Assembly: GCA_949358305.1 (NCBI GenBank)
Contig: CASHSZ010000112.1
Coordinates: 1-39,208, forward strand
Source: Strigamia acuminata
Taxonomy: Eukaryota; Arthropoda; Chilopoda; Geophilomorpha; Linotaeniidae
Length of the DNA stretch: 39,208 nucleotides
Direction of reading: 5' to 3'
Below, in pieces: positions 1 through 11,208 of this stretch. A model generated the notes under the pieces. That model had not been told where the DNA came from. It made no database searches and worked only from the letters and a program-made list of their open reading frames with translations. Each line of letters starts with the position of its first letter. Position 1 is the stretch's first letter. The position numbers and the translations under genes are program-made.

Positions 1-3000
1 TGATGACCGTGGCACGTATGTCAATCTTAATGAAGATTACTAATAAAATAAAAACAGTAAGAATGACATTTGGCTATTTTGAAAAAAATTTTAATTTTTC
101 AAACAAAATACTTTCAGCTTGCTCTAGCCAAACTGAATATTGAAAACAAACTACTTTTATTTATCACTCCTGATGCAACCATACTGAAGGACGGATCTGA
201 GCTTGATTACTATTTACAAGATCTCATTCTATTCAGACAAAATAGTTTCTACGCACTCATCTATTCTCGACAGATTAAGGTCAGAATACGTATAATACAT
301 GATTGATAATAATACAAATTAGAAAGTATAAATTACAGAATTTTGAACTGTTTTCATGGACGTACACAAAAATCTATAACGAAAGTGATAATCTTTATAC
401 CAAAACAAAATTAAGCAAAAACTGTGGATCAGAACAAACATGCCAATTTGGAAGAATATGGAAAGAACTCTTTACTTTGCGGAAGCCTGACTTTAGAGTG
501 TGCTGCTATACTAGTAAAGTAAATATGGTTTCCTTTTTTTTCAAAAACAGTAGAATAATTGTATTTAACCTACATTTTTTTAATTAGTCAGATGCGGCTC
601 AACCTCCATTGGTGATTGACAGAGTTTTACATCAGATTTTTTTTCAAATTAAACATTTGCGGTAAGTTTTTTAGATAAGTTACTACCATATTACTATTTA
701 CTTAATAAACCCTCGGGTGCGAGAAATTTAAAAGGAAAAATGCTTGAGCTGCCATTCCAGTAAAAGGACAAAACGTAAACACCGTTTTCAACCTTCATTT
801 TGCTAAAATATAACGAGCATTTGTTATGTGGCTAAAACGTTTTTCGCTAAAACGTGGGATCAGTAAAATATGCCATCGCTAAAACGTGCCCGAAATATGC
901 CAAAAAATATTTCGCTTATTTTGGTTCACCTGTTCGGTTGTTGCTAAAGCATTACAAATTTGCATGTTTTTACTAAAATGGGAATCGATTAACTGAACTT
1001 ATCCGAATGCGACCACTCATACTCGAATTTAATTTAATTTTATTTTTGTGAATATAAAGTCTCGCGGTTAAGCTTATATTATGCAACTGCAACTTAAATT
1101 TATCTAAAACTGGTGCATACCCAACTCAAGTCATCTTCAGTTGCAGAAACGATATCCAAACACCTCAAAAACGTAATGACGACATTGGAAAATAGTGCAT
1201 TTTAAGCACGTAGTTAAAAGTCGTAGGAAGAGAAAAACAAAAAATGACAATAAGATTATTCGTATCATAATTGTATCAAAACCATTATTTTTACACGTTC
1301 AATTCTCCCAGCAATTGTGTATCGTTTGATTAAACTTTGCCAAATGGTTAAATGCCCTCTATTTTTAGTTTATGAGGACATCCAACAAAGTTACATGATA
1401 CAAAATAAATCAATTTTTTGCATCTTTGCAGCATAGTGAGGAAGGTTATACAAAATTATACTATGAAAGACATAGGGAGCTCTGTGAGTTTGTTATGCAG
1501 TTTAAGCGATATGATCCAGACAGCTGTATGGTTCGGCGTGCACTGGATCAGATACATTTCCAGGACTGGAACCGACCTTCAGTGTCTGACAAACCTGTCT
1601 CAATGATTGGCACATTAGGATTCTGGATGAACGCTCACTTGTGTGTAAATTTTTATCTGAACTCTCCTATATTTAAACTAAAAGTTATATATTTTGGTTT
1701 TGCTATGAAATGTCTGGTTTTAAAAATAGATATACCATATATTTACCAAATCGCGGCCTGAGCGTTTAATTATTTTTTAGACCTGACCTCACTGGCCCTA
1801 TTTGAACCCTGGCGGTTATTCTGGCTGGACGGAAAATGGTAATTTTTGCAGCCTGGCGCTAATTGCCTAAATTGCCTAAATTGCCACTGACTCACCAGCG
1901 TTTAAACACGCCTTCGGGCCTATCAGCTTTACGGTATTTAGCAGTCATGTGCAAATATTTTTTCAGAGGTTCATTTTGTAGCTTAAATCTGGGAGAGTTC
2001 ACATACAAATTTTCAATGGTTTCTTCATCTGAAAGTTACAGGAAGAATAATCCAAATCCGACAGTTTTTTCAGACACTATGTCTACTACGTAGACCACAC
2101 AGCTTACACTTTCTCTTATCTTATTTCTCATAAACATAAGTAAAATAATTAGAAATTTGCGGAAATATGTGACGGTGACGACCACAACTTCCTAGCTTTA
2201 CTAGTACCGGGTATAAGTCGCATAAATAGTGAATAATAACGAGATAAATACGAGACAAAGATGGTTATCAAAACAACTACATTTATTGTTATCAAACAAT
2301 ATGATCGATACTAAATTATACAGGAGATTAATGCCAACATTTGGCAAGTTAAACAACTATTAAACTATACAATGAATTGGCTAACAAATAGCCCTGAAAT
2401 AATATCATTACATGTCCTGTGGTTCCTAGATTGGGACCGGCAAAGATGTCATCGGGGCCGGTCTGGCTTAGTTCTCGTGTTCGGGTCGGCTTCGCTGTCT
2501 TGGTTGGGCTTCGCTGGTTTCTGGTTCGCTTGTGTAAATCATCGCACGTTGATGAATCGAGAGATCTGAGAGGTGCGGTTGACTTTCGTGCACCGCCACA
2601 ACTTTGGGAGGATATTGGTGTAAGTAAATGTATTCATTTACTTAGCAATATTCCATTTACGAGTTATACTTAACTCGTAGCGTTGTGATTTATCCTTTAG
2701 ATGTTTCGCCGATAAGTTGTTTCCAACTTATTGTTGTGTTGAGTTCAATGTAATGTGATTAAGTCTTTTGACTTAACTAGTTTAACTTGTATTCAAGTTA
2801 ATATTGCTTTTCTGATAAAAATAAAACTGGTTAGACTTCCCGTCGCAATCACACAGTTGCCGTCGATAGAATTTGCCTTGCCATGCAGAACAGTATCAAG
2901 CGTCTCCGGCGCAATGACACGGTCGTTCATCTAGTGATTGACGGTACCACGTACACAGGAGTCGATAGCTTGCGGCTCCACACAGCAGTTTAGCCCTTCG

Positions 3001-6000
3001 CGGTACTAGTAACAAACTGACTGCTTTGACACCAAAGTATCATGAGAATCCGCTTGCCAAACACATGGTGCTACTCATGGTTACTGTTTAAGAGACTATT
3101 TTGGCACCAACAGATGATGGAACAAATCCTCATAATCTTTAGTGTTACTGACGGTAACAGGATGCTTTCATACCGAAAATGGCCACTCTGTCCTGCCCGA
3201 AGGATACTGAATTGCACGGAGGCAGGTTCTTCTCGGCGAGACCGTCGACTGAAACATTAGAATCCAGACCTACACCTTCAATTGGTCGACTGCATGATTC
3301 TGTAGAATCATGCAACGGTTCTTTGTGAATAAATCAGCAAAGAACCAAATGGTTTAAAGTGGGCAAAGAATATCAGATTTTGTCAGTAAAATATCAAAAC
3401 AAAATAATCAAAATCAGAGCCATAAAAAGGCCGGTTTTTGGGGTATATATACCCCAGTGGGATTAGCGATAGCCAATCAAACATCTAAATCCGTGGACTC
3501 GTAGGACACTTAGGGATTAGGGAGTCCGGACCTAGCAGAAGACTCTGGTCCGAAAGAGCCTGATTGGTTTTCTAGAATTCCACCAATCCCGTATCACCAG
3601 AAGTGGATATGGAGGAGCATAATTTAGATTATGCTAATCCTCACCACAATCGGAACTGGATACCCAGGACCGGAAATGAATCCACCAATCAGATCGATCG
3701 GTTGATCGATTGATCCGCTAAATGTCCGTTTCCGCAGAAACTGGGCCTTAGATCATGTTAAATAATAATGGACATTAATATATCTTTATATTAATGTTTA
3801 CTAAGCTTGTTTTTACTCAAATAAATATAGTTTTATATTTATTTACACAATCATTATTTGTATTCATATTAACCGCTAATATTTCGATCGCGCCATCTAG
3901 TGGCGATATAGCGCATTGACAAATGCGGCTTTTGTAGACGAATCTTCGTAATTCGCCCGTGATATTTTAATATCATGCAGTGATGTTAATTAATATTCAT
4001 TACTTCAACACATTTCTGATTTAAACCTTAAGAATAACTTTATTCAGGACTTATTATCAGTTTTACATAAAATATTGTAAAAATACCATTATAATAGCGC
4101 AACAGTGCTTTCCCGTGGAAAAATAGGCATTTATAGCCATTGTAAATCGTCACAAATATAAGCGCATTTGCTGATTTTTGCAAGCATTTTTAACATTCAT
4201 TCATTCATTCATGTGAATTACCCATAATGCACTTTGATTATCTGGAACAACAAAATGTTTGTCCATCTATTTCAGCCCCTAAAAAAATCAAATTCAGACC
4301 CCGGAAATCGTGTTTTAGCTCATTTCCGTTTTCAGTACTAATTAGAACCGAAAAGACTTCAAACACTTAAAAGTGTTGTTGGTACGTTGGTCTAACTTAT
4401 CGTTAATACAATGATCCGACGATTTTCTGATTAAAGTATTTAACCAAACATTACATTAAAGTAATTTTTGTTATTTGAGAAATATGGTAAACTAAAATAC
4501 AAAAGAACACGTTATCTTGTACGTTTATTTTTTCTGATACATTCTATTCATTTTATTAGCAAAAGGATATGGTTCGACGGACAGCTGGAACTACTTCGTA
4601 TAACATTAAACGTTTTGAATACACCGTTTTCCCAATTAAGAAGGACACGTTGGGTTTTATGATTAAAAAAGACACCGATGTAACAAAATATTTGTGGATG
4701 ACATTTCTAAACCCATTTCCACTATTTCTTTGGCTCATTATATTCACAATATATTTGATTATTACTTTGTCTTTAAATCTTTCAAAGAGGAACAAGAAAG
4801 AAACAACCAGACATACTCTGTCAGGTAATTACTGTATAACGGGTAACAAACACTATCACTCGAAAGAATCCACTGATTGCCATTGACTGTATCAGTCAAA
4901 AACTAGTTCACCCAATTCTGTTTTACACTGTAGATACATTCCAGAAAAGAAAAATAAACGAGTTAAAAGAGACTGTACCTGGAGAAATAAATGATTGGTT
5001 CCAGATTATTTGGCAACAAACAAGGGAAATCCCATGAATATTTTGTAGAAAATTGGTTAAAATTTATTCTTGAAATTTATATCACATTGGTAATATTTAC
5101 TCCATTGTCGTCACATCGCAAAAACGTAGTGAAAGGGTTTGAAAAACGTCACAAATCGTCCAGAAAACATAAGCAAACCACCAGGAAATCATTTTACACA
5201 TTAGTGCTGGAATTAGCAAAAATTGTGCTAGTCTTCAGATTAAATAGTGCTGAAAAAGTAGTGCCGGATTCAGTTTTTTCAATCCAAAACCCAGTAAAAT
5301 TAGTGCACCAATAATTTATAGCAATGAAAACAGATTTGATAATTTTTCTAGATATGAAAAAAAAAATACAGTAAAAACAGATTTGGGAGTATTAGTGACT
5401 GATATTCATGGTAATTGTACCCAGGTTAGCTATTAGTCATTGCGTCAGTAACAAGCAGACTCCTGAACATATTTGTATAATACGTTATGGTCATTTGATG
5501 TATATTTGTCCTCCCCAAGCCATGAGGCGACTGACTGCCACTCACAATTATTTAGTCTAGCGAATGCACAAATGCAATTCAGTCATTATTTGAACCATTT
5601 AAACCATGCAATTTCAGCGTAAAAATTCCATACTCCAAGCTAAGTTAGAGAGAATTTTTGAAAATTGTCAAGTTAACGTCTGAACTTTTTTTTTTCAGTT
5701 TGTATAGCAACTCAAATAAAAAATATCTTTGTGATGTTGATCTTTATGTGTTTCGATGCTGTATTATACACGTCATTGACTGTCGCTCCAACTAAAGATC
5801 GATACAACGACATTCACGAATTACTACTCGATGACAAAGTCAACTTGTTTGCTAGTGGAAACTTTTTTGTGTATCATGACATTATGGTAATCTCATTACG
5901 GATTGTTGAAGAGAGTAAAATTCGTCTTGTGATTATTTAGTGTAGTAAAATATTCTATTTTAAATTTCAGAAGACAAACACAAATCTTAAGCAGAAAATC

Positions 6001-6869
6001 TGGGAACGAATGGAAAAAAGCGTTAATAAAGGAAACATTTCTACTAACTCCGAAATGACACAACTGCTGTTGTCTGGAAACAATGCTTATATTGAAAGAT
6101 ACCAATATCTACGAAGCCTTCCACTTTGGCAAAGTGAAATTAATTCTTGCATGTTCAGTACTAAAAGAATTCCTATACCTCATCCAGGATACTTAGCATT
6201 CAGACGAGGATCAAAGCATGTAGAGATAATTAATCAGAAGTAAGTATGATATGCGTAAGATTATATTCAAGCATTCAGAGAACAATGGGGATCTCATTTT
6301 GGATAGACACTGTTAGTAGTCCAAGGTTTCATGATTACAAACTATAAGTTGACAACTGGCAGCAGTAATAGTAGGTTGGAGGAGTCTTACTTTGCAACTT
6401 CGAAAAGGGAGAGACAAGAAGATGCCGACAAATTTAGTCTCAGAAATTGTAGAAGGAAAAAGGGGGGGTAGGGGACAAGAAGCAGGCCCAATGCATGTTA
6501 ATCTATTACACTGTGCCGAAAAATGAACTTACATATACTGAATAATTATTTTCATATTATTTCAGAATTCTCAAGTTAAAAGAAAGTGGAATTTTAGCCA
6601 CTATAAACAAAAAAAGAATGCTTAAACTTGAAACAACAATGTGTGGTAGAGATGATCAGATAGAGAAACCAATCTCTATTCATCACGTGGTTACAGCTTT
6701 TCTGATCATCGTTGGAGCCGTTCTGATCTCAGTGATGACATTGCTTGTAGAATTCGTTTATGCGCGTTACCAGGGCTGGCAGAAGACACAATCGAGGCGA
6801 GCAGTGCAACTGCACAGAGCGGCAAGACGTATGAGACGCATCCTGCAAACAGAAAATACTGATTTTTAG
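1..6869 (+). CDS. Ionotropic receptor (IR, iGluR-derived chemoreceptor), copy A, 5' partial, multi-exon
   Basis: Ligand-gated cation channel of the sensory neuron membrane; ligand unknown. Exons inferred from GT-AG sites and phase: <1-56, 118-279, 339-518, 588-661, 1437-1644, 4560-4824, pore exon 4934 to about 5034, 5699-5886, 5971-6239, 6566-6869. Order fits the family: extracellular N-terminal part, S1 (SMIGTL near 1601), M1, pore loop, M3 with YTSLTV, S2 with the conserved RRGSKHVEIIN...LKESG run, M4, and a short basic cytoplasmic tail. The signal peptide exon lies upstream of the window; copy B at 21678-31124 shows what it should be. Phase matching puts the S1 acceptor at the AG ending at 1436 rather than the one ending at 1431. 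Odd point: the pore exon reads into TGA (5035) with no GT donor before it, so A may itself be disabled or use an unusual splice site. Family assignment is firm; subfamily unknown. Confidence 0.82.
1437..1644 (+). CDS. IR copy A exon: S1 ligand-binding half
   Basis: The exon reads EEGYTKLYYERHRELCEF, then DQIHFQDWNRP and KPVSMIGTLGFWM. The 'W...GMIG.L' spacing is the S1 signature of IRs. The preceding 74-nt exon (588-661) ends in phase 2, which fits an acceptor at cagcatag|TG. Donor TGT|GTAAAT at 1645. The matching exon in copy B (to 23988) carries a stop and has lost this AG. Confidence 0.65.
2168..4154. mobile_element. 1987-bp insertion in an IR copy A intron, class unknown
   Basis: Copy B lacks this block at the matching site near 25450. 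Edges are TGTGACG and CGTCACA, flanked by AATA on both sides (2164-2167 and 4155-4158), which fits a 4-5 bp target duplication. TG...CA ends suggest a long solo LTR, but no internal LTR pair or coding region is visible. It holds a GC-rich patch at 2410-2610, a block related in inverted orientation to 26403-26660, the hairpin GCATGATTCTgtAGAATCATGC near 3292, and a CTCF-like motif at 3893. Confidence 0.55.
3893..3910 (-). promoter_or_regulatory. CTCF-like motif
   Basis: The plus strand reads gcgccatctagtggcg; its complement CGCCACTAGATGGCGC matches the CTCF core (CCA-N-NAG-R-KGGCGC). Motif-only evidence, lying inside the 2168-4154 insertion. Confidence 0.3.
4197..4212. repeat. (CATT)n microsatellite
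   Basis: Four tandem CATT units just after the large insertion; absent from copy B. Confidence 0.6.
4560..4824 (+). CDS. IR copy A exon: end of S1 plus first membrane segment (M1)
   Basis: Acceptor ttttattag|CAAAAG and donor TCAG|GTAATT. The translation carries KRFEYTVFPI, the IR 'R...F.yt.P' end of S1, then GFMIKKD, then WMTFLNPF followed by a hydrophobic span of about 20 residues and a basic stop-transfer SKRNKK. This is the canonical 'FL.PF...W' start of iGluR/IR M1. Ends in phase 1. Copy B has lost one base in the run that encodes NPF. Confidence 0.8.
4934..5034 (+). CDS. IR copy A exon: candidate pore loop
   Basis: After acceptor cactgtag the phase-1 reading gives DTFQKRKINELKE, then GEINDWFQIIWQQTREIP, which resembles the IR re-entrant pore segment ('W...l..Q....P'). 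It runs directly into TGA at 5035-5037, and no GT occurs between the pore codons and that stop. Copy B has TAA at the same codon. The 3' border is therefore uncertain and may be non-canonical. Confidence 0.45.
5699..5886 (+). CDS. IR copy A exon: M3 and start of S2
   Basis: Acceptor in a long T tract, tttttcag|TTTG; donor ATG|GTAATC. 188 nt, entered in phase 1, open throughout. It encodes IFVMLIFMCFDAVLYTSLTV, the third membrane segment ending in a derived form of the SYTANLxxxLT gate motif, then DRYNDIHELL, equal to the 'I.s.edLl' start of S2. Copy B (29965-30152) has the same length and phase. Confidence 0.8.
5971..6239 (+). CDS. IR copy A exon: S2 ligand-binding half
   Basis: Acceptor aaatttcag, donor CAGAA|GTAAGT. 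The exon includes INSCMFSTKRIPIPHPGYL and RRGSKHVEIINQK. The 'rkgS....iN..i' run is diagnostic of iGluR/IR S2. Ends in phase 2 and joins the last exon to give KILKLKESG. Confidence 0.85.
6566..6869 (+). CDS. IR copy A last exon: M4 and cytoplasmic tail
   Basis: Begins ILKLKESGIL (family 'il.l.EsG'), then a linker, then a hydrophobic segment VVTAFLIIVGAVLISVMTLL ending in VEFVYARY, the usual M4 'F.il..G......fl.E'. The tail is rich in Arg (RRAARRMRR). Stop TAG at 6867-6869. Confidence 0.85.
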
Positions 6870-7342
6870 TTTGCACAGATATAAAGGATTTATCAACGGG
6901 GCGGACATAAAAATTGTACAGCACGTTGATACTTAGAGTCTTACAAACAATTGTCTGCATGCAAGTAGCAGTTAACTTTAATCTCTATAAAGATGTAGCC
7001 ACACCCAACAATGTTAAATCATTCTATTAAATTGAGATTTATGCATTTTAGAACTATCTGAATTTAGATGTATACCACTTCTATAAATTTGCAAATTCTG
7101 TCAAGCTGACTTTACAATTTGATGTATTGTTTTGATGCAAAATATTGTTCTACTGTACAAGTTCTACTGTGTGATACTTTGTTTTTAATTACTGAAGCTA
7201 TTAGTACGATTGTTTTTCTCTTTTGTCCACATTCTGATGTTATTCTGATGCTGTTAAACTTTTTGTGATTATTGTAACTTCATAAATTATAGTTGTCGTA
7301 GTATTATATTTTGGTCAAACTGACGAACACTGTCCGTCCAAT

Positions 7343-7348
7343 AATAAA
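7343..7348 (+). promoter_or_regulatory. Polyadenylation signal AATAAA of IR copy A
   Basis: AATAAA about 475 bp after the copy A stop. The same context (tccgtccaataataaattaac) occurs after copy B at 31166-31171, so it is probably the real 3' end signal. Confidence 0.5.
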
Positions 7349-7453
7349 TTAACTTTTCATCCTGTAATATTGTCTTTGTTTCTTACAGTTTAATGTTGCG
7401 ATTTTGTTTGTGATATTGTTCAGTAAGGTGGCGTACAAGCCTATTTGAATATA

Positions 7454-7710
7454 CAGGGTGTCCCCAAAGTCTGAACCTCCCCAAGTAATTTCCAAAATAC
7501 TTGAGATATCAAAAAACTGAAGAAAAACTCATAGGGGAAATCTTTCATTGCGAATCTGATGGGATCCTCAAATTTGACTTCAAAGGTCATTTTCAAGGTC
7601 ATTCACTTGCTAACTTCTAAACCAATCAGGTTAGAGCAAAATTTCCAATTACAAAGTTGTAGAGAACCATCTAATTAGTCTAGATCTGTTCTTAAAAAAA
7701 TTATTTCTAC
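7454..7710 (+). mobile_element. MITE arm, CAGGGTGTCC family
   Basis: Starts CAGGGTGTCC after TATA, exactly where similarity with the copy B 3' flank stops (31288). It contains the box ACAAAGTTGTAGAG followed by CATCTAATTAGTCTAGA, shared with elements at 20285, 24082 and 25561. Only one arm is present; no inverted partner was found nearby. Confidence 0.55.
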
Positions 7711-7966
7711 ATATCTACAAATCTACATATCTGCGGAAGAAACAATGCACTACTTTACACGACACAAACCGCACTTCCAACTGGACGTACATGGCCAACT
7801 CGAAATCCGTCATAAAGGTGGACCCTGGCTGCAAACCAACCAAGATCCCGTGCAGATACGAGAAGACTGCGTTATAAGACTCATCAAACCAATGGAATCG
7901 ACCTGCTTGGCCAACAGGTGATTGCGACGTTCGTGCGACGTTCATGATGAGAAAAGGCTGGAATAA

Positions 7967-8050
7967 AAAGGGCCGGCAAATATAAGGCCGGCAAACAAAA
8001 GGCCGGCAAATATAAGGCTGGCAAAATAAGGCTGGCAAACAAATAAACAG
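7967..8050. repeat. Tandem ~16-bp repeat (GGCYGGCAAAtataa)
   Basis: Five or so degenerate units of 'aaggccggcaaatataa' type. The open minus-strand frame across it (C/P/F rich) is a product of the repeat. Confidence 0.65.
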
Positions 8051-8186
8051 GCAAATTATAAATATTTTTTTAATTTAATCACTATTATAAAAGGCCAAAT
8101 CCAAACAGGCTGGATTGGAACTTAGGAAATACATAAAAGGCTAAAATCAAAAAGGCTGAAAGTTATAAGGCTGGCAATGTACTGCT

Positions 8187-8808
8187 CCAAAATTTCAAAT
8201 AAAAGTTAAAAACAAAAATAAATTAACAACTAGCACTAAAACAAAAAATGTGAGAAAATTGTCAAAATTGCAATAAAATTTTTTTTTTAACTTAGGCTAA
8301 AACTTGCTAAGACTGGCAGTTGCACAGTAACAAGTATCAGTTTAATCAGTCTGTAGGTCTCTGGCTTAATGTCTAATCCGCGTTGAATTGTTTTAAGAAA
8401 TAAAGGAAGGATCAATCATGACAGAGGAAATATAAAAGTCTCTCTTACCGTTTCAACTGGATTGATTTCCAGTGAAGTAACTCCCGCCCACTGGCATCTG
8501 ACATCGTTCAACCATGCTTCAAAGCTTCATCACTCCTTCTCTGCCATTAACAACGTGAGTTTATGGTGGTTTGGTCCCGACTGTCTCCACCTACCGACAA
8601 AATAAATAATTAAAATTAAATAAAAAAATCTTCGAGCACATCAAACCAGCAAATAAAGGTGTTTCTTCCGAAAATTTCGTGATAACCTAAGAAAATTTGA
8701 TGACAGTTTAGAATACTTTCAAAAGTTTTAAAGAAATTTTAAAAATCTCAAATAGGCTTTCCTGTGATGTACTACAGTTATTTTATGATGACCATGGAAT
8801 GCATTATG
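8187..8808. repeat. Segmentally duplicated block, left copy
   Basis: Aligns closely over ~620 bp with 32062-32656, while the 450-700 bp between it and the IR 3' end does not align between copies. On the minus strand there is an exon-like stretch ending ACG|GTAAGAG at about 8449 whose frame (FEAWLNDVRCQW...) stays open in both copies. Function unknown: duplicated gene exon, regulatory block or dispersed repeat. Confidence 0.6.
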
Positions 8809-8890
8809 TCGTGTCCAAGATAAAGCAAACTCGGCTGACATCGTAGTCCAAAGCACTTAAACAAGAACATGAACCATGTCATTTCTTTTA

Positions 8891-9680
8891 TGCCCCGTTC
8901 ACACTTGAACCACTTATGTACATAACCCGCCCACTTTTAGAAAGTCGTGTGTTCACACTTGTTCCAGTTTTTCTAAAACTCGGAACAAAATGGCGACACT
9001 TCTACAACTTGAAGTTGTAGAAGTGACTTCTACAACCTGACGTCACAACTGTAAGTCCCGCCCCCATTCTGTCATGTGACTGATTGTAGCAAAATCCCAA
9101 AAATAAAATGGATGCCAAATCAATTTTTATTGCTACTTTCGGCATCAAAATCAAGTACTTTCAAAAGCATGTAAAAATTAATAAAACATATCAAAACGTA
9201 GAGAAAAAAATAAGCTTTCTTTTAAAGAAAACTATTTCTTTCTAGCCCTAATGGTTCGTTAAATACGAACGAAAATGCGTTTCGGTCGTACAGATAGAGT
9301 GTAAACAAGATCGTGAATTTTCGTTTCGGCCCAAAATTTGTCAACTTTTATTACGGAAAACTAATTTAAAAAATATGTCGGTTTACTAAACTGGCATCCC
9401 TCTTTCATTTAAAAAAAAGTAGAAGTTTCTACCTTTAATGGATCATTAGCTACGATTAGAAAAGCAAACCCCTACCTTTCAGTGGATAACATTTTACCAG
9501 ACATAAACAAATTATCTACCATTTTTCCAGACTCAAATAATCAAGTAAAAAACGTCACTGATTTCTACATAACTAGTGAACAAGTGTGAACAGTCTAAAA
9601 ATAGATCATTCACACTTGTAGAAATTAGACTTTCTAAAAGTCAGAACTTCTACATAAGTGGTTCAAGTGTGAACTAGGCA
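8891..9680. mobile_element. Foldback MITE, 790 bp, TTA target duplication
   Basis: Terminal inverted repeats TGCCCCGTTCACACTTGAACC... and its complement ...CAAGTGTGAACTAGGCA, about 30 bp with a few mismatches, extended by shorter inverted pieces inside (for example 9601-9660 against 8925-8960). TTA at 8888-8890 and 9681-9683 suits PIF/Harbinger target choice, an inference only. A near-perfect hairpin CACTTCTACAACTT-g-AAGTTGTAGAAGTG sits at 8997-9025. No transposase frame. Confidence 0.6.
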
Positions 9681-10258
9681 TTAGACTTCTAAACCTGATG
9701 TTTAGAAAGTCTCATGAAACGGTCATGTCTGTCTGTCCGTCCGTCGTCAACGATTCCACAAAAACTATAGCAGCTAGAGCCAAACGGACAACGGCATTAA
9801 ATTCAGCATACTTATATTAGTATTGTAAGGTATTTTCAGATTTCTCGGACCTCCGGTTGAATTAATAAACCGGTTTTAATGCACTTTTAGCCGTCTAATA
9901 ATACTACTTCCGTCCTGCACCGGAAGTTGTAATATTGTACTAGCGGCACCTGGCGGATCCCGTGATCCATGAAATCTTCGTCGCGATATGTAAAATACTA
10001 TTTTCTATATCAAAACTAGGTTTATAAATTTTGAAACTAGGCTCATTCGATTCCAAATCGAAATCTGCACCAGCCTGTATATATTTCTTTTTTATTTGGT
10101 CGAAAAAAAGTAGCATTACGATCGGCGACCGAAGGGGAAATTTACACCAAATTAGACGTATGTGTTGTGTCACCCGTACGTTCGTGTACGCGAATTCTAA
10201 CGAACATCTAATTAAGTTTTCTTGATTTTCAGTCCTCCAGAATTTAGACACTCGGTTG
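9681..10258. other. Intergenic stretch without recognised gene
   Basis: Contains (TCTG/TCCG)n-like tgtctgtctgtccgtccgtcg at 9727 and a site tagcggcacctggcgg at 9941. A 103-codon minus frame at 9940-10251 has no recognisable domain and I do not call it. Confidence 0.4.
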
Positions 10259-10260
10259 CA

Positions 10261-10402
10261 TTCGAGTACTCAAACGCGGCCGAAATGTCCTAATTTCTGC
10301 GGCCGAGTGTGTGAAATTGCTTCGAAGTTATTTTGGACGCAAACTTCAGGACATTTCGGCCGCGTTTGAGTACTCAAATGCAGCCGAAATGTCCTAATTT
10401 CC
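10261..10402. repeat. Inverted/direct repeat cluster with GGCCGAAATGTCC
   Basis: The ~34-bp unit gagtactcaaacgcggccg... followed by aaatgtcctaatttc occurs forward at 10263, reversed at 10348 and forward again at 10367 (with T/A changes). Resembles the end of a foldback element. Confidence 0.6.
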
Positions 10403-10650
10403 ACAGAACTTCTGTGGACTTTAACTGGAAAATTTTTTGGCCCCCGAATCAGCCAATGGTTGCCATGTGTTGTTTACAACATTCTTAATAATGTTTGTTG
10501 TTGCTTTATTTTGGCCAAAAATTTTATTTTGTATTTATTTACTTTATTTTCTTTTATTTTGGTGTTTTATTTAGGGACAGAGAGACAGGGTTTAGAAGTC
10601 TAATATGTAATGCTTCCCTGCATTACAAATCCCTGCTTGTTTTTTTTATA

Positions 10651-10758
10651 ATTTTTCAATTTTTTCTATTCATTTTTACAATTTTTCAATTTTTTCTATT
10701 CATTTTTACAATTTTTCAATTTTTTCTATTCATTTTTCTTATTTTTCAATTTTTTTTT
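10651..10758. repeat. 30-bp tandem repeat, T-rich
   Basis: Three near-identical 30-bp units (atttttcaattttttctatt + catttttaca) and a partial fourth. The apparent 142-codon frame over it is Phe/Ile low complexity. Confidence 0.8.
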
Positions 10759-10769
10759 AATTTTTTCAG

Positions 10770-10894
10770 ACTGAAGAGCATCAATTACCCAATCCAACTA
10801 CGGGACAAGGGACCCGAACTCTATAGAATTCTTCAAAATTATAATTATTTGGTCATGCTACACTCACACATTGAGTGCAAGCCAACAATACCAG
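10770..10894 (+). other. Exon-like 125-nt segment
   Basis: Flanked by ttttttcag at 10769 and CCAG|GTGAGA at 10895, one open frame including LKSINYPIQLRDKGPELYR and ending IECKPTIPG. Product not recognised. Its last ~45 bp recur in degenerate form at 11382-11432, right after the hAT-like MITE. Could be a lone exon or a noncoding transcript exon. Confidence 0.3.
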
Positions 10895-11208
10895 GTGAGA
10901 ACAACTCCCATGCTGGAATTTAATTTGTACCAACCACCACCTTTCAAAATACACCAACCAGTGTTATGAAAAATGAGAAAACTGCATGCATTTCAGCTTC
11001 TACTCTGCTAATTAACCCCGAAAATGAAAAACAAAAAATAAAAAAAAATAAAAAAATCCAAATTCAACTTCAACCTGCAGCGAAATGACTGAATATAAAA
11101 CAAATAAAAATGTTGTGGGCATTTGAGCTACCCGTATTCCAAGCAATGGCCAACAACTCGCTTTTCATGTTCATTTGTCATTCAAAGTCACTTTTGGTAA
11201 ATGCTACA

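Noticed and set aside
1418-1606. Alternative frame of the IR S1 exon that is open in both copies
   Set aside because: It would keep phase in copy B, but ends in a stop in both and lacks the MIGTL S1 motif, which is in the other frame.
7760-7900. Plus-strand stretch reading SVIKVDPGCKPTKIPC, reminiscent of cystine-knot hormones
   Set aside because: Only two or three cysteines fit, frame is short, no splice sites; chance resemblance.
10261-10410. CRISPR-like or palindromic array
   Set aside because: Few units in both orientations in a eukaryotic context; a foldback remnant.
10495-10923. 142-codon frame
   Set aside because: Mostly T-rich tandem repeat giving Phe/Ile; only its last part looks exon-like.
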